Origin: Torreya grandis
Lineage: Eukaryota; Streptophyta; Pinopsida; Cupressales; Taxaceae
Length of the DNA: 64,000 nt
Assembly: GCA_037957365.1 (NCBI GenBank)
Contig: JARHVA010000666.1
Span: forward strand, 3,436,501 to 3,500,500
Direction: 5' to 3'
This document shows positions 1-11,411 of the stretch, one piece after another. Under the pieces are notes generated by a model, which saw only the letters and a list, made by a program, of their open reading frames with translations, did not search any database and was not told the DNA's origin. The number at the start of each line of letters is the position of its first letter. Position 1 is the stretch's first letter. The translations under genes were made by a program, and so were the position numbers.

Positions 1-470
1 GACCTCACGAAGATGTAGATCTCCCTAGAAGGGAGTTATATGATGATAGATGATAGGATATATTAAATGATGACAATATCCCAAGGATGCCCCAAGGAGA
101 CTGATTAGGATAGATGAGGATGATGGATGTTATCAAAAATGTTGGATTAGTGATGATTATGATTGTTAGATATAATTAAAGTAAGGATATATGAATGGAT
201 TGAAAAATGATTTGATTGGGTAGATGGTTGGATTTCTGATTTGATTAAATTAGATGATTGACTTAGATAGATGATGTGATTTGGTTGTTCATATGATTGG
301 ATGGATTATTATATTTGGACGTTGGATAAAGGTTTGTAGATGATTGGTTTAGATAGATGATTTGATGTATGGTTTGGTCATGTAATTTGATGATTGGATG
401 TTGTGTAAGTGATTATTTGGTAGAATTTTGTAATGATATGGTCTTGAGTCATATGTATAAGTAATCATGT
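1..470. repeat. C-poor TTGATT/GGAT low-complexity DNA
   Basis: The plus strand is built from loosely repeated GAT, GGAT and TTGATT words and is strongly depleted in C relative to G. No reading frame of note. The same composition returns at about 4.0-5.26 kb, so the two may be parts of one decayed element. No period is fixed enough to call a satellite. Confidence 0.5.
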
Positions 471-1860
471 TTTAATGTAGCACTAAGCAATATGCACCAT
501 GATATATGTGACCATGATGATGTGTTGTCATAATGCATGTTGGATTGATGAAAAATATACAAATATTAAAAACAAAGTGTAAAAGTAGCATGTAGAATAA
601 TGCACCATTGATATAGAGAAATAAGATGACATGTTTGTCATATGGTATTACAAAATTGATAGAATGGATGAAAGGCAAATAAATATATCCGCAAAATACA
701 TAATCAAAGACACTTATAAAGAGATGAGCAAATAATCATTGATAAAAAGATTTTAAAAATAACACATATAAAGAACACAAATATTCACATGTGAATGATG
801 CATTTATTTAGATGTAATCAGTGTAACATATGTTGTCTTGTTAAAAATCCATGGGATGGGTGATCAATTCACAATTCAATATGCCTTATTTGATTTTCCC
901 CCTAGGTAATGATATATGTCATGAGGTTAGATTTGATATACAATTGGATTAAAGGATAGTAACAATGATTTTTTGGATAAGGGATATGGATTTTGGACAA
1001 GGCTATTGATTTTGCATAGGAGGTATGGTAAGATGACCAAGATTCTTTGGATTTTTTTAGATTTTATGAATTTTCTATTTTTTAGGGATTTTATGATTTT
1101 TTAGATTTATTTATCTATGTACAAGAGGGGGTCACTAGCAAGGTGAAGTCCTGAGCTTATCAACCAAGATGGGTAATGATGACAGATAGAACAATGAAAG
1201 GATTTTAGGTGATGGACAGAGTGGATGAGGGGCAATGAGGAATGGACTAGGGATCTCCAAGGACCATGTAACATGGGAACCAAAATGTCCAGTCATCAAA
1301 TTATCACTTGGAGTATATGCCAGGATGTTTATAGCACATGTCTCAAGCTTTATTCCACTTCCTCATTAAGGTCAAGATGGGAGGAAATGATGGACACAAT
1401 AAGATGGAAAACATGATGGCATAGGATATTTAGGATATTTAAGTATGGTTGTAGGATGAGGAGTGTGATGCAGATGTGGTTACCCCCAAGTGTCAAGGTA
1501 CTTGAAGATAACATATTATGATGCATGACATCAAAAATTGGTTTTCATTATGGTACTTCCAAGGTGCCAAAAAATGGGATTTCACCATTGGATGATTTTT
1601 GATTTTTTATAATTTTTGATGGTTTAATGGCATCTCAATTTTTTAAAGGCGTATAAAATTCAAGATGTTGAACCTTGTGATCTCTAGATGATACCTATTC
1701 TGGATAGATTTATCACTAGGATAATGTTTTTAATGTGGGTTTCACTGATGTTGTTATGATTTTCGTTTATTATTGATTCAGTTTTCTCTAGACATATCAA
1801 CCAAGTGTCTTCATAGCCCCTAAGAAAGGCAATGTTGTTAGGGAGGATAAACTATGACAA
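471..1860. other. No gene recognised
   Basis: AT-rich sequence with only short chance frames. I see no conserved motif, promoter or repeat boundary here. It lies just downstream, on the minus strand, of the possible Ty3 pol remnant at 1,864-2,175, but translation of the minus strand does not show reverse transcriptase motifs. Confidence 0.4.
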
Positions 1861-1863
1861 GGA

Positions 1864-2175
1864 TTAGATTAAGGATATGATTTGATGGTAGCATATAGGA
1901 TTTGGATAGAATATAGGATCATGGAAGAATTTATAACTATTGGGATACCAAAAATTATGACTAACAATCACACATGCCATTGTTAATTCTAGATATTCTA
2001 GTTGTGCTTTACCTGACATTATTTTAAATGTTGTAAATAATTTTAAATGTTCTCTGAAGAGGACCACAAGACCTTTTTTATCCTTAGGTTTTAGAGTAGT
2101 AATGATGTGAGTGATTTTAGGATTCTCACTCACTTCGATATTGATTTCAATAATGTCTTGATCAAGTGATATAAA
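1864..2175 (-). pseudogene. Possible Ty3/gypsy pol fragment (segment before RT)
   Basis: The minus-strand frame contains 'EINIEVSENPKITHIITTL', then 'KPKDKKGLVVLFREHL', then 'FKIMSGKAQ'. This order resembles the segment just upstream of reverse transcriptase in Tat/Athila-type Ty3 polyproteins, where a statement about an indirectly encoded 'I..L.P.....L..LL.E..D.FAW....M.G' run is typical. The Phe-Ala-Trp core is not kept and no RT follows at lower coordinates. The match is by eye from knowledge of the family. It could be a chance resemblance in a 104-codon open frame. Confidence 0.33.
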
Positions 2176-2248
2176 ACTGATTTGTTTATCTATTGGTGCC
2201 TTGAAAATATTTTTGCCAACAAATTCTTCTTGGTTTGTTGAATCTGTT

Positions 2249-2390
2249 TGATTTTAATTTACTCAATAGCTCCTTGAAGAGGTTTTCACTAAGGGAATTT
2301 CCTTCTTGATTTTTTTGATTTTGATTATTTGCTAGTGCTTCAAAAAGGATTTCACTAAAGAACATTGCCTTTTGACTTTCCTAATTATTT
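2249..2390. repeat. Two-copy tandem repeat, about 70 bp
   Basis: Two adjacent copies share a core of the form TTCACTAA(G/A)G(G/A)A preceded by an A/G-rich stretch and followed by TTCTTGA or TTTTGA. They are diverged but in register. No function seen. Confidence 0.45.
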
Positions 2391-2605
2391 GATTTATTTT
2401 GATTTTAATTTGTTGTTGGATCAAAGTTAATTTCAAGTATAATATTAAGCTCTGTTGATTGGATACCTTCTTAGATCCCCATGTATTTTAAAACTAATAT
2501 GTCTCTATGAAGGAATCTTGATGATGTGTCATATTATTGATCCCAATCAATAGTTGCAGAAGACTAAATGTCAAGATAGGGGAAAGGATTAGTGATATAT
2601 AAAGG

Positions 2606-2830
2606 ATGGGGGATATTGATGAAAGCATTGGTGATGTCGATGAAATGATTAAAAGAATCCTAATATTGGGTAATATCTATGAAAGGATTTGTGATGTTGA
2701 TGAAAGGATTAAGGGTAACATAATCCTTGTAGAGGCTTCTAGGATGACCTATTTCAATTCTCGCAAAAGCTTCCTCAAGAATTACATAAGAATCATTGAT
2801 GATGTTGTACTGATCTATAGGGGTGCATAG
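2606..2830 (+). repeat. Short GATGAAAGGATT-type tandem repeats
   Basis: The word GATGAAAGGATT and variants recur with a spacing of about 70 bp. A 74-codon open frame results from the repeat and encodes an acidic Ile/Asp-rich peptide. I regard the frame as a by-product of the repeat, not a gene. Confidence 0.4.
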
Positions 2831-3145
2831 TCAATGTTGTGTGCTCCTAATTCCAATGTAGATAATGATGTTGAATCTGATACTGATGATGTTTATGTGA
2901 GTGTTGATAATGACTCTAATGTTGATTTGGATATATTTTGATGTGATGATATAAGATGTTTGGATTATTATATTGTTGATAGTAGATGTTTGTATTGTGG
3001 CCGCATGGAGGGCCTATTGGATTTTATTGTACACAATTACCTTATTTATTTCTTTCTTGGTCAGAGAGGCTTTAAGATGAAGGGATTTCTATAAATGGGG
3101 GATTTGGTATGATAGGTAATACATGGATTTCTAGTTAATGATGGG

Positions 3146-3472
3146 TTATTCAAAGATGGGCTTGTCAAAGAGGGTTTCATCAAATATGGGTTTGTTTTCT
3201 TGATATTGATTCAGAAATGGATGAGTATGATCATGATATGGAAACGAATATTTACATATCAATTTCTGCTCACTCTTGGATGTGGACTCATCTAGTTCAA
3301 TTTCAATTTTGATGTCATAACAATCAATTAGCTTGGATGTAATTTCTAAATTTAGAACATATATTAATGGAATACCCATAAATTTTATGATATTAATAGT
3401 ATTCACCCTCTCTATACCAAGAAATCTTAGGTTTTTTAGATCAAAAGGCTTGGTGTGTGGATAGATGATCAT
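3146..3472 (-). pseudogene. Unrecognised open frame, 108 codons
   Basis: This is the longest open frame of the first 8 kb and has a fairly protein-like composition: an N-terminal hydrophobic/basic part, then an acidic stretch with 'IEIELDEST', then an aromatic, Pro- and His-containing C-terminus. I do not recognise a domain. It lies upstream, in minus orientation, of the possible Ty3 pol fragment at 1,864-2,175 and could be a gag or linker piece of the same relic. No start context or promoter supports expression. Confidence 0.2.
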
Positions 3473-4009
3473 ATTTGTTGCAACTAGGTGTTAAAAGATG
3501 ACTTCCAAAGATTCACTAGGAGCTATTATATTTGTTCACAACTTTGTTTGGATGAAGAAACACTTGATTTTGGATTAGATGATATTCCTTGGTGTAGTAA
3601 TGGTAGGACATAGCTAGATGATAATTTTTTATGGCTTAAGGGATGGTTCAATATTGGATAGGGTTGTCAGGATAGGTTTCCCTTTGCTAGTGTGATAGGG
3701 GATGTCATGGTTAAGACTATAACTAGAGGGTGGAAAAATATATTGTGATTGTCTAGTGTGGGGGATATGAGTAAGTTGATCTTGATGTGGATGTGTTTGA
3801 CTATTATTACATATGATGTAACTTATATTTTTGGTATCAAAGTATGTAGGAAGTTGTCACTAATTTATAGGAGCCTCAAAAGGATAATATCCTTGTTTTT
3901 AAAGATTTATTGTAAGATTTGAGTGATATCCACATCTATTTTAGAGGCCATGGGTCGACATGGGAGATAGGATGGATATTGTGATTCATTGGCCCCAATA
4001 TATAGGTGT

Positions 4010-5265
4010 GACAGATTAAATAAAAATATTAAGAAAATGATTGTGGGATGGTTTGATTAACATATCAGATTTTGGATTATTTGATGTTTTGATGTGTTTA
4101 TTTGATGGAAGCTTGTTTAGATTATTCAGGTTTGATTTGAGTTTTTTATGGGTTTGGATTTTGGACTTTTTTAGATGTTGATTGTAAGATTATTGATATT
4201 GATGATGAATGGTTAAATTGAGCAACTTGATTGATTTGATTACGAGTTAGCTTGACATGGGTTGATTGGGGTAACTTAACCCTTGGATATTGATAGATGA
4301 TAAGCTTAGACAAGATTTTTGGATTGATGTTTAATTGATTAGATTAGGTTTATTTAGATGTAATCCTAGATGATGATTTGATTTAACTTGATGTTGTTGG
4401 AAAGGTTTTGATTGGAATGTTTTACAACCTTAAGCTGGGTTGATTATTTAATGTAAATAACCCTATGTGTTGAATTTATTTATGTTAGATTGGTTGACCT
4501 TGGGATTTTAAGCTAGATCAAGTGATGGATGACTTAATTTTGGTTGGATAAAATGGACGTCAGATTAGATTAAGTGGATGATCATATTTTGGTTGATGAA
4601 GTGATTCAAGCTTGACTAGGTTTAGGATATTGGTTATGATGGTGTTATTTGTTATATGGATTGAAGCAAGCTAGAAGTTTTGTTTTTTTGAACCTATGTG
4701 ATTGGGGATAGTTATTATGATTGATGTGGATTTAGATAAGTTTTATCTTATGAGTTAGATATTTTGGATTGGATTGATAAGGTAATGATTGGATTGGACT
4801 TAGTTTAAGATGTTAACTTGTTGTTGGAAGTGGATTAGGGATGTTAATGTGTGTTTGGATTAAGGATTACCTTGATTGATTTTAGAGTATTGGTATTTGG
4901 CTGTGATATGTGAAGGGGTTGTCTTGATATGGATTAATACAAGCTTATGTTTATTTGGTTATGATATGTGATTAGAGATGATAACAGGGTTGGTGTGATT
5001 ATGGATGATTGATTTGATAAGTTGGATATGGACAAGTTTAGACTATAGGTTGGATTTTTTGAATTGTGTTAAAGAGGTAATGACCAAATTGGACTATTTT
5101 AAGATGTTGAATTGTTAGGATTGGATTATAGATGTTATTTTATGTGTGTTTAGATCAATGGATATTGATGCATGCTAGGATTAAGGGATGTCTATGTGCA
5201 GGTTGATTTTAGATGATGGATTTTGATGTGTATTTTGTTTGGTGTGGGGGTTAAAAAATAGTTTG
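4010..5265. repeat. C-depleted TTGATT-rich tract
   Basis: About 1.25 kb in which the plus strand has very few C residues per line while G and T dominate. Words such as TTGATT, GGATTG and TTAGAT recur without a strict period. It ends abruptly at about 5,265, where ordinary composition resumes, so it looks like one sequence block rather than drift. No coding sequence. Confidence 0.5.
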
Positions 5266-5455
5266 GGTCTTGATAACACACAAATAATGTCAAGCAATCC
5301 ACAAGCCTATGCTATTGGTTAATGGTGTGCAACTCAACTAACAACACATCGATCTACTGGCATAAAGTGGTGACTAGGATGGTCTCCCAACCCTTACTGT
5401 AATTTTTTATGTGTTGAGTGATCTTTGAAGATGTTTTTTCCCCTACATTGATAGT

Positions 5456-5465
5456 TATTTATAGC
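5456..5465 (-). promoter_or_regulatory. TATA-like box, possible LTR promoter
   Basis: CTATAAATAA on the minus strand, followed by a C-rich start-like region. It sits at the edge of the C-poor block, as expected if 5.27-5.7 kb were the 5' LTR of a minus-strand element. No matching second LTR was found, so this is tentative. Confidence 0.25.
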
Positions 5466-5802
5466 TGAAAGGTCTTAATCTAGGTTTTAGAATTCTCTCT
5501 AATTGCATCCCCTAAATACCTTGTGGTACATGGGGCCCAAGTCCATGTAAGGATGTTGTCTGATGCCTACAAATTTGAGTATGACCTCCTCAATTAACAA
5601 AACCCTTTATGGGAAATCTCACTTAGATTTACGATGGTTTTCATTGATATTTATACTCTATTATAACACATAGTGTGGATTAGTGTGTGGTGATGAAATC
5701 CATGTCACAACCCTCCTAAAGACTATGACAAGTCTATGGAGATTAATTCCACATCATGTTTCCATTAGAAAAAGAAAAATTGAAGGCATCGGTTGTTTTT
5801 AA

Positions 5803-5990
5803 TCCCTAAGGTCACCCAATGGGTGCAAGAGGAGACCATACACAATCTATCCTAAGATAAAAGAAACACACAAGATGGACAACAAAGATGTATTTACAAG
5901 ATTCAAACATAGGCAAGGCAACTTTGATGATTTTTTATTCCCTAGGTTGTGAAATGGGTGTGAGGGGAGAGCACACACAATCAGGTTACC
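5803..5990. repeat. Two-copy repeat, spacing about 136 bp
   Basis: A block of about 50 bp running from CCCTA(A)GG through ATGGGTG to ACACAATC occurs at about 5,805 and again at about 5,940. The copies are diverged. No known element is attached. Confidence 0.45.
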
Positions 5991-6989
5991 CAAATAAGAT
6001 TAATTCTATTTGATTATTAAAATTTATTAAAATATAGTTTAAATGATCTTTTAACAACTAATTACTTTGACAAGTGGTCCTACAAAATAGAACATTAGTA
6101 ATTTTGATAGTTGATCTTGAGGGAACCCTGTAAAGTAATGTTATTAGTGTGATAGTTTAGCCTTCAATGTTCATGTATCTATAAGTTAGAAAAAAACTGG
6201 CCTTATCTATATAATTTTGTATTTCTGAGAAAAAAAGACAAAAATACTTTGACTTGGTTTCTCTCCTCTTGCTATTGAGAGTGAAGTATTAAAAGGGCTT
6301 TTTATTGTTTTTGTTTATTTTATTTTTATGCTACAAAGCATAATTTGTGAAGATAGATAGAATTATTGTTATTAAACAAAGGATACATTATGGAAATTGA
6401 TTTATAAACTACATCAAAAAAAATCTTTGCACATACTCATTTGAAATTTCAATGAAAACATTACATACAAACTTTTTCATTATTGTAAAACCTTTATTTG
6501 GGGAGCTATGAGCCTAAAGATCTATGACTTAGTTGTCATGTATTTATCATCTAGGTTTATTTTAAAATACAACATTGCACAAGTTCAAATTATGAAAATA
6601 TAACCTTAAACTAGTATCTTAAGTCATTTTGAATGTTGGGTTTTCATGAATTTTATTTTAATATTGATGTTCTAATTTGTGAGTTAACGGAACTAATCTA
6701 TCTACATCCTAGTTTGCATATTTTGGATCATAGGATTAAAAGTTGAGGATCATTAATCTTCTGTAATCAAGCCCAAATTATTAGATTCCATGCGATTATG
6801 ACACACGTTGCTCTCATGTCACTTAGAGCTTTGGATGATTACAAGATTTCGAAGTCTTTAAAGCTTTGGATGTTTACAAGATCTTCATGTTATTAAAAGT
6901 TTAAGTCTTCTTGTTTCTTAGGCCCTATAAACTCACCACACAGTGTATTCTTGTTAAAATGGAAACACAGAGACTTCATCTATTCATCG
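5991..6989. other. No gene recognised
   Basis: AT-rich sequence without a supported frame. A short internal duplication (AGCTTTGGATG...TTACAAGAT) at about 6,825-6,885 is the only structure I see. Confidence 0.4.
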
Positions 6990-7425
6990 ACAAATTTAAT
7001 AGTTATACGTTCCCATGTTTTAATAGTTTTGAGCTTCTGAGCCTTCAATGTTCCAAACAACTGACACTTGGAATATTATTATTAAAGTATACCTATGAGA
7101 CGATTATGTGATTATTTGGTCTGTATTCCAATGGTTCTAAGCTCCCAAGCCTCTAGGGTTCTGAGATCATTCTATGTGTCTTGATTGTGGTAACCCACAA
7201 CCATGGGAAGATTAAACAATTTTTTAGTCTGTATTCTAATGGTTTTGAGCCTCCGTGTTCTTCGGGTGTTCAAGATCATTTCATGTGTCTCAATCATGGT
7301 AACTCATGGCCATAATAAGATTGGTGGTCAAAATGTAGAATCAATCCAATGATCCAAGCTCTCGTGCTTCAATATCAAGCCACATGGTTTGATTGTGTTA
7401 ACTTGCCATTACAAGACCCACCCAA
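6990..7425. repeat. Diverged tandem repeat, about 110-bp unit, about 4 copies
   Basis: The phrase TCTGTATTCCAATGGTTC and its variants, followed by (G/A)AGC(T/C)(T/C)C and later CATGTGTCT, recurs at about 7,000, 7,118, 7,228 and 7,340. The middle two copies are the most alike. A 66-codon open frame over the first copy is not conserved between copies. Confidence 0.55.
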
Positions 7426-8376
7426 CACAATGAAGAGATTTAAAGGGCCAGGTTAATGAGGACCTGACAAGATAAATTATTTGAGGAATGCATAGCCAAA
7501 ACATGAAAGGGGAAGGATAAATATCATGGTATAGAAGCAAATCAATGAATAACTAAAGTTGTCTCAGTAGTGATGACTAGACATAAATAATTAATGAATG
7601 ATTTCCATTTGGCAAGTAAAGGCACCCACCAAAGCTAACTAGCACATTCAAATTAAAATGAGCATTAAAGCAAAATTTTGTTATCTGCATTGAAAGTGCA
7701 TGAATACATTTAATACTCAATCTTGTGCTAATGAAAATTCTCTTTGCCATTACTTTTTCAATCAAATGAGTGCATTCTCAAGCTTCCCTAATGCTAAGTG
7801 AGGCCTAATTTTCTTCAGCTAGCAAGCATAAAATTAACCAGTTAAGACATTAGAAGAATTACAATGAGCAAAGGAGAATAATGGCTTATTCTTTAAAATA
7901 GGGTAAGCCCTTAGTCCCCTCCCCATACTCATTTATGGGATTAACAAAATATAAAGATATGGTATTCGAGAAGAGTGCCCTAAAATTAAAATTTACACAT
8001 TACTCAACACTCTAGGAAGAGGTCAAATCCATCTAGTCATAATCTATAAAGTAAGAACTCTCTCTAGAAGCCAGGCAATACATCGATGATTTGTTACCAA
8101 TCAAAGAGCAAGGGCTCCACTAGGCAACAACAAAACCTAAGGTAATGCCATGTATTGACCTCCTAAAAGTTTTGTTTGTTAATGAAACCTTTGTTAGAGA
8201 TATCATGCATGTTCAAAAAGTCAAGAGTGCCTTTACTTATATTTAAAGTAGCACATTGGAGAGATACCTTAGGCTTCCCTATCCTAAGACCACCTAAAAT
8301 CAAGTCTCTACCAATGTTTGGCTTGAGCATAACACAGTGGATGGAAAGTTAAAGTAATAGATTGCAAAAGGTCAGA
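7426..8376. other. No gene recognised; left flank of element 1
   Basis: Mixed AT-rich sequence with no conserved motif. The short frames are not supported. Homology to the 3' LTR of element 1 stops at about 8,377, so this is treated as flanking DNA. Confidence 0.4.
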
Positions 8377-9538
8377 TGTTAAATCCAAATGGGGCTATTA
8401 TATGCACATAATATTTTCAAACTTTATCAATTACTAATGCTTTCTATCTTAAAGGAACTTGTCAAGTCTCAATCTCTCTGAGTGCACACCTTAAGGGATA
8501 CATCAAGAAAGGGGTGGGTAGACCATTGGCAATTCATAGGATTGTTGTCCCTTTAATACTAAAAACATTCCCCTAAGTTTTGCCTACTCTTTTGCACCCT
8601 TCTTTAGTCATTTTCTGCCTTCATTAGCCTTTCCCTAGCCTAAAATCCTTTTTAGCGTTTTATGATACACTGTTGACCCCATCGATCCTATACTCTAATT
8701 GATAAAACTCATTTAGGGTCTAGGTTGGCCCTTGGTTTACATAGACCAAGACCTAATTTGTTTTTGTCAATAATGATATAGGGATGATTGGGCTGACTCT
8801 GTCGACTAAACTTTTGGAAAGGACTAAGGTTATATTTAGCTATATAAACACATTCATTTCATCATTCTTAGAGAGATAATAAGAGTTAATTATTCATTTG
8901 CACTTCATTACAATATGCTCTTCCACCATTATACTTGAGGAGTCTTAACTTAAGGTTTCTACGTGGAAAAGTCTTGGATGCTTTGGCCTTTCTTAGTGAT
9001 CCTTGCAAATCACAACAACCTCTTATAAAGTACCTATGGCCAAAGGAGAGATTGAGTCTTGATGGGTTTGTCTTCAACGTAAGTATCTCTAACTTTGCTA
9101 CTCTTTTTAGTAGATAGAAGTAGCATAAGTAATGGATTTTGAATATATTTCTCTCTCCATGCATTAAGGTCTTAATTATACATAACTTAAATAGGATTCT
9201 CTTATGCATGTTTACTTTAATGTTTGCTAAACATATTTTGTGCCATAAGTTTTGATGAGCACTAGATTATATTTTTACTTTGCTTTTATCATTTGTACAT
9301 TGTGAAGATGAAAACATATAACCTAGTTAGGGTTATTGCATAGTTTTGTTTGATTGAAGGCTTTGGAACCCTTCTTAGTGATATTATTGTAGTAAGAGAT
9401 CCCTTGGCTAGGTCCAGTGGATCCATCTTAGTCATGACCCCAAATATATAATGTATCTATAATTGTAAGTGTAAGTAAGATTTATATTCTTTGAGCTAGG
9501 ATTAATTTGTTGATCAGTTAAATTTTCATATGCATACA
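8377..9538 (+). repeat. 5' LTR of element 1
   Basis: Matches 20,510-21,716 along its length, including GAAAGGGGTGGGTAGACCAT, GTTGTCCCTTTAATAC and GTAAGAGATCCCTTGGCTAG. The start is placed at TGTTAAATCC, where homology begins, and the end at ATACA just before a primer-binding-like site. It lacks about 21 bp that the 3' LTR has near 21,125. A third, inverted copy lies at 53,485-54,690. Confidence 0.88.
8841..8850 (+). promoter_or_regulatory. TATA box of the 5' LTR
   Basis: TATATAAACA followed by CATT and a TTCATCATT stretch. The same box is kept in the 3' LTR (20,999-21,008) and in the inverted LTR (54,191-54,200), although surrounding sequence has drifted. This supports its identity as the U3 core promoter. 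Confidence 0.6.
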
Positions 9539-9541
9539 TTA

Positions 9542-9556
9542 TGGTGAACCTAACTT
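9542..9556 (+). other. Primer-binding-site-like sequence
   Basis: TGGTGAACCTAACTT begins three bases after the inferred LTR end. It starts with the TGG expected of a tRNA primer site. A near match (TGATGAACCC) follows LTR C at 47,204. I cannot assign the tRNA with confidence. Confidence 0.45.
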
Positions 9557-11411
9557 GAAATCTAACCCTTATAGTTTTTTTTCACTCCATCATTTTTATC
9601 ATTTTATTATGTTTTTAAATATATGTAGTACTATATCGAACCAGTTTATATAGTTCTAACCTTCTATGCATAAGTTTAACACACAGTCACTTCAAAATGA
9701 CTATGTTTTGTTTATGTAGGTTTTCATCAACTATAAGTTACTGGATCAATTAGTTTGACACAATATTCTTCTTTAGTTCTAGATTAGCATACACTATCGA
9801 CTATGTCTACTATGTCTGTTATTTGCTTTTGTCAACATACAGGTCAACAAACATTATCAAATAGGTTAATTATGTTTATTATTATTCTTCATCATATAGG
9901 GTTTTGTAGAACTTGGTCGAACTAGTTGACCCAATTTACAAAATTTGAAAGCAACAACTAAGCACTACATCATAAAAATTTGCAATCTAAATCATCTTCA
10001 AGCCCACCAAGGTTCCTTTCTTTTCTCTCTCTATCATTTCAATTCTTCCTTCAGTTCTAATTTTCACAGGTTGGTTGTCTTCAAAATTACAACCCTACAA
10101 CTAACTAGGTCAACCTGGTCAAATTAGTTATATAGTCTACCTTCTATTTGAGAGACATAGTCGACCTATTTGACTTTGTTATTAAAGACCTTGCTTTTAC
10201 AAAATATAAGTGACCTAGTCGACTCTATTCTTTATAATTTGTATATAGTGTTGCCTAAATTGACTATGTATAATCTCCCTTCTGTTTGAGAGACATAGTC
10301 AAGCTATTTGACTTTGTTATTAAAGACCTTGCTTTTGTAGAATAGAAGTGACCTAGTCAACTCTATTATGTATAGTTTGCATATAGTGTTGCATGAACTA
10401 ACCCTATACTATTCTTCTCTATACTATTCTTAATCAAGGAATTGACATATATTTACTAGTAATTAATTCACATTTCCTTTTCAATTGTTTGCATGCTTAT
10501 ATTAACTCACACAGTCTAAATAAGTGGTTTTTTAAAATTACCAATTTAGTTACACTATTTTACTCTTTTGTACACACTACCAAATCACTTAACATTCAAA
10601 AAACAATTAAACATTTCTCTTCCCAAGGCCTACCTACTTGGATTTGATCACCAAGGGGGAAGTCAACTTGATTTTTTGAACAAATATAAATATGTGGTTA
10701 ATTTCATATATTGGTAAAGCACCTGACACCCCTATCATTGTAAGATTTTGAAGTGAGAGGGTAGGCCCCAATACCAAGACAATACCATTACCAATACAAA
10801 TCTCTTTCAACCCAAACATCCTGAAACCAACTTTGAACTACTTTCTAGTTCCCTATTTCATCCAAATTTCCTATCACATTAAAATCAAAACTTTATAATT
10901 ATCTAAAACACTTAGGGTGACCAATTAGTTATCATTTAATTTTTAGTTGATTATTTTCTCTGTGATCATTATGTGTTGTATTGCAAAACTTGGATTGGAT
11001 ATCACTAGTGCAAGGTTTGTGTTATGTGCCGCAATTGGATCAATCACATTGATCTAATTAATTGTGTTTGCTTTCATTCTTGCTCCAAACTATCTATCAA
11101 AACTTTTCCCCTATTTCAAAACACTACCATCTTGGTTGATATAGTCTCTCATAGACTATTTTTTTACACCTTCCTATCTATAGTACACAGTTGACCCAAA
11201 TGATTGTGTGTTCCTATCTCTCTATTATGTCCCTATCTAGTAGTACACTATTGACCCATATGATGATTGTATACTCTTCTCAACATATGTTTTAGTAGTA
11301 CTTTGTCGACCTAGTTCACTTGGTATCTGTAGGCTAACTCTGTTCTCTATTTGGCTGACTCTATTCCTAATTATCCATTTTTTTTAAATTTATGTTTCCT
11401 GCATCAAGCAT
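9557..11411 (+). other. Leader (5' UTR) of element 1 with GTCGAC/GTTGAC motifs
   Basis: Untranslated stretch between the primer site and gag. It repeatedly carries the words TAGTCGAC, AGTTGACC and CGACCTAG (for example near 9,920, 10,155, 10,210, 11,190, 11,250 and 11,310). No protein frame is supported. Confidence 0.6.
10137..10405 (+). repeat. Tandem duplication in the leader, 138-bp period
   Basis: Two adjacent copies, each with TTTGAGAGACATAGTC, GACTTTGTTATTAAAGACC, AAGTGACCTAGTC and ATATAGTGTTGC in order. They differ at only a modest number of positions and so are younger than the LTR divergence or homogenised. Confidence 0.8.

Noticed and set aside
3829..3845. TGGTATCAAAG as an initiator-Met primer site
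   Set aside because: Isolated, inside low-complexity sequence, with no LTR end before it.
8886..9209. Overlapping open frames of 107 and 60 codons on opposite strands
   Set aside because: Both lie within the 5' LTR of element 1 and are not conserved in the other LTR copies.
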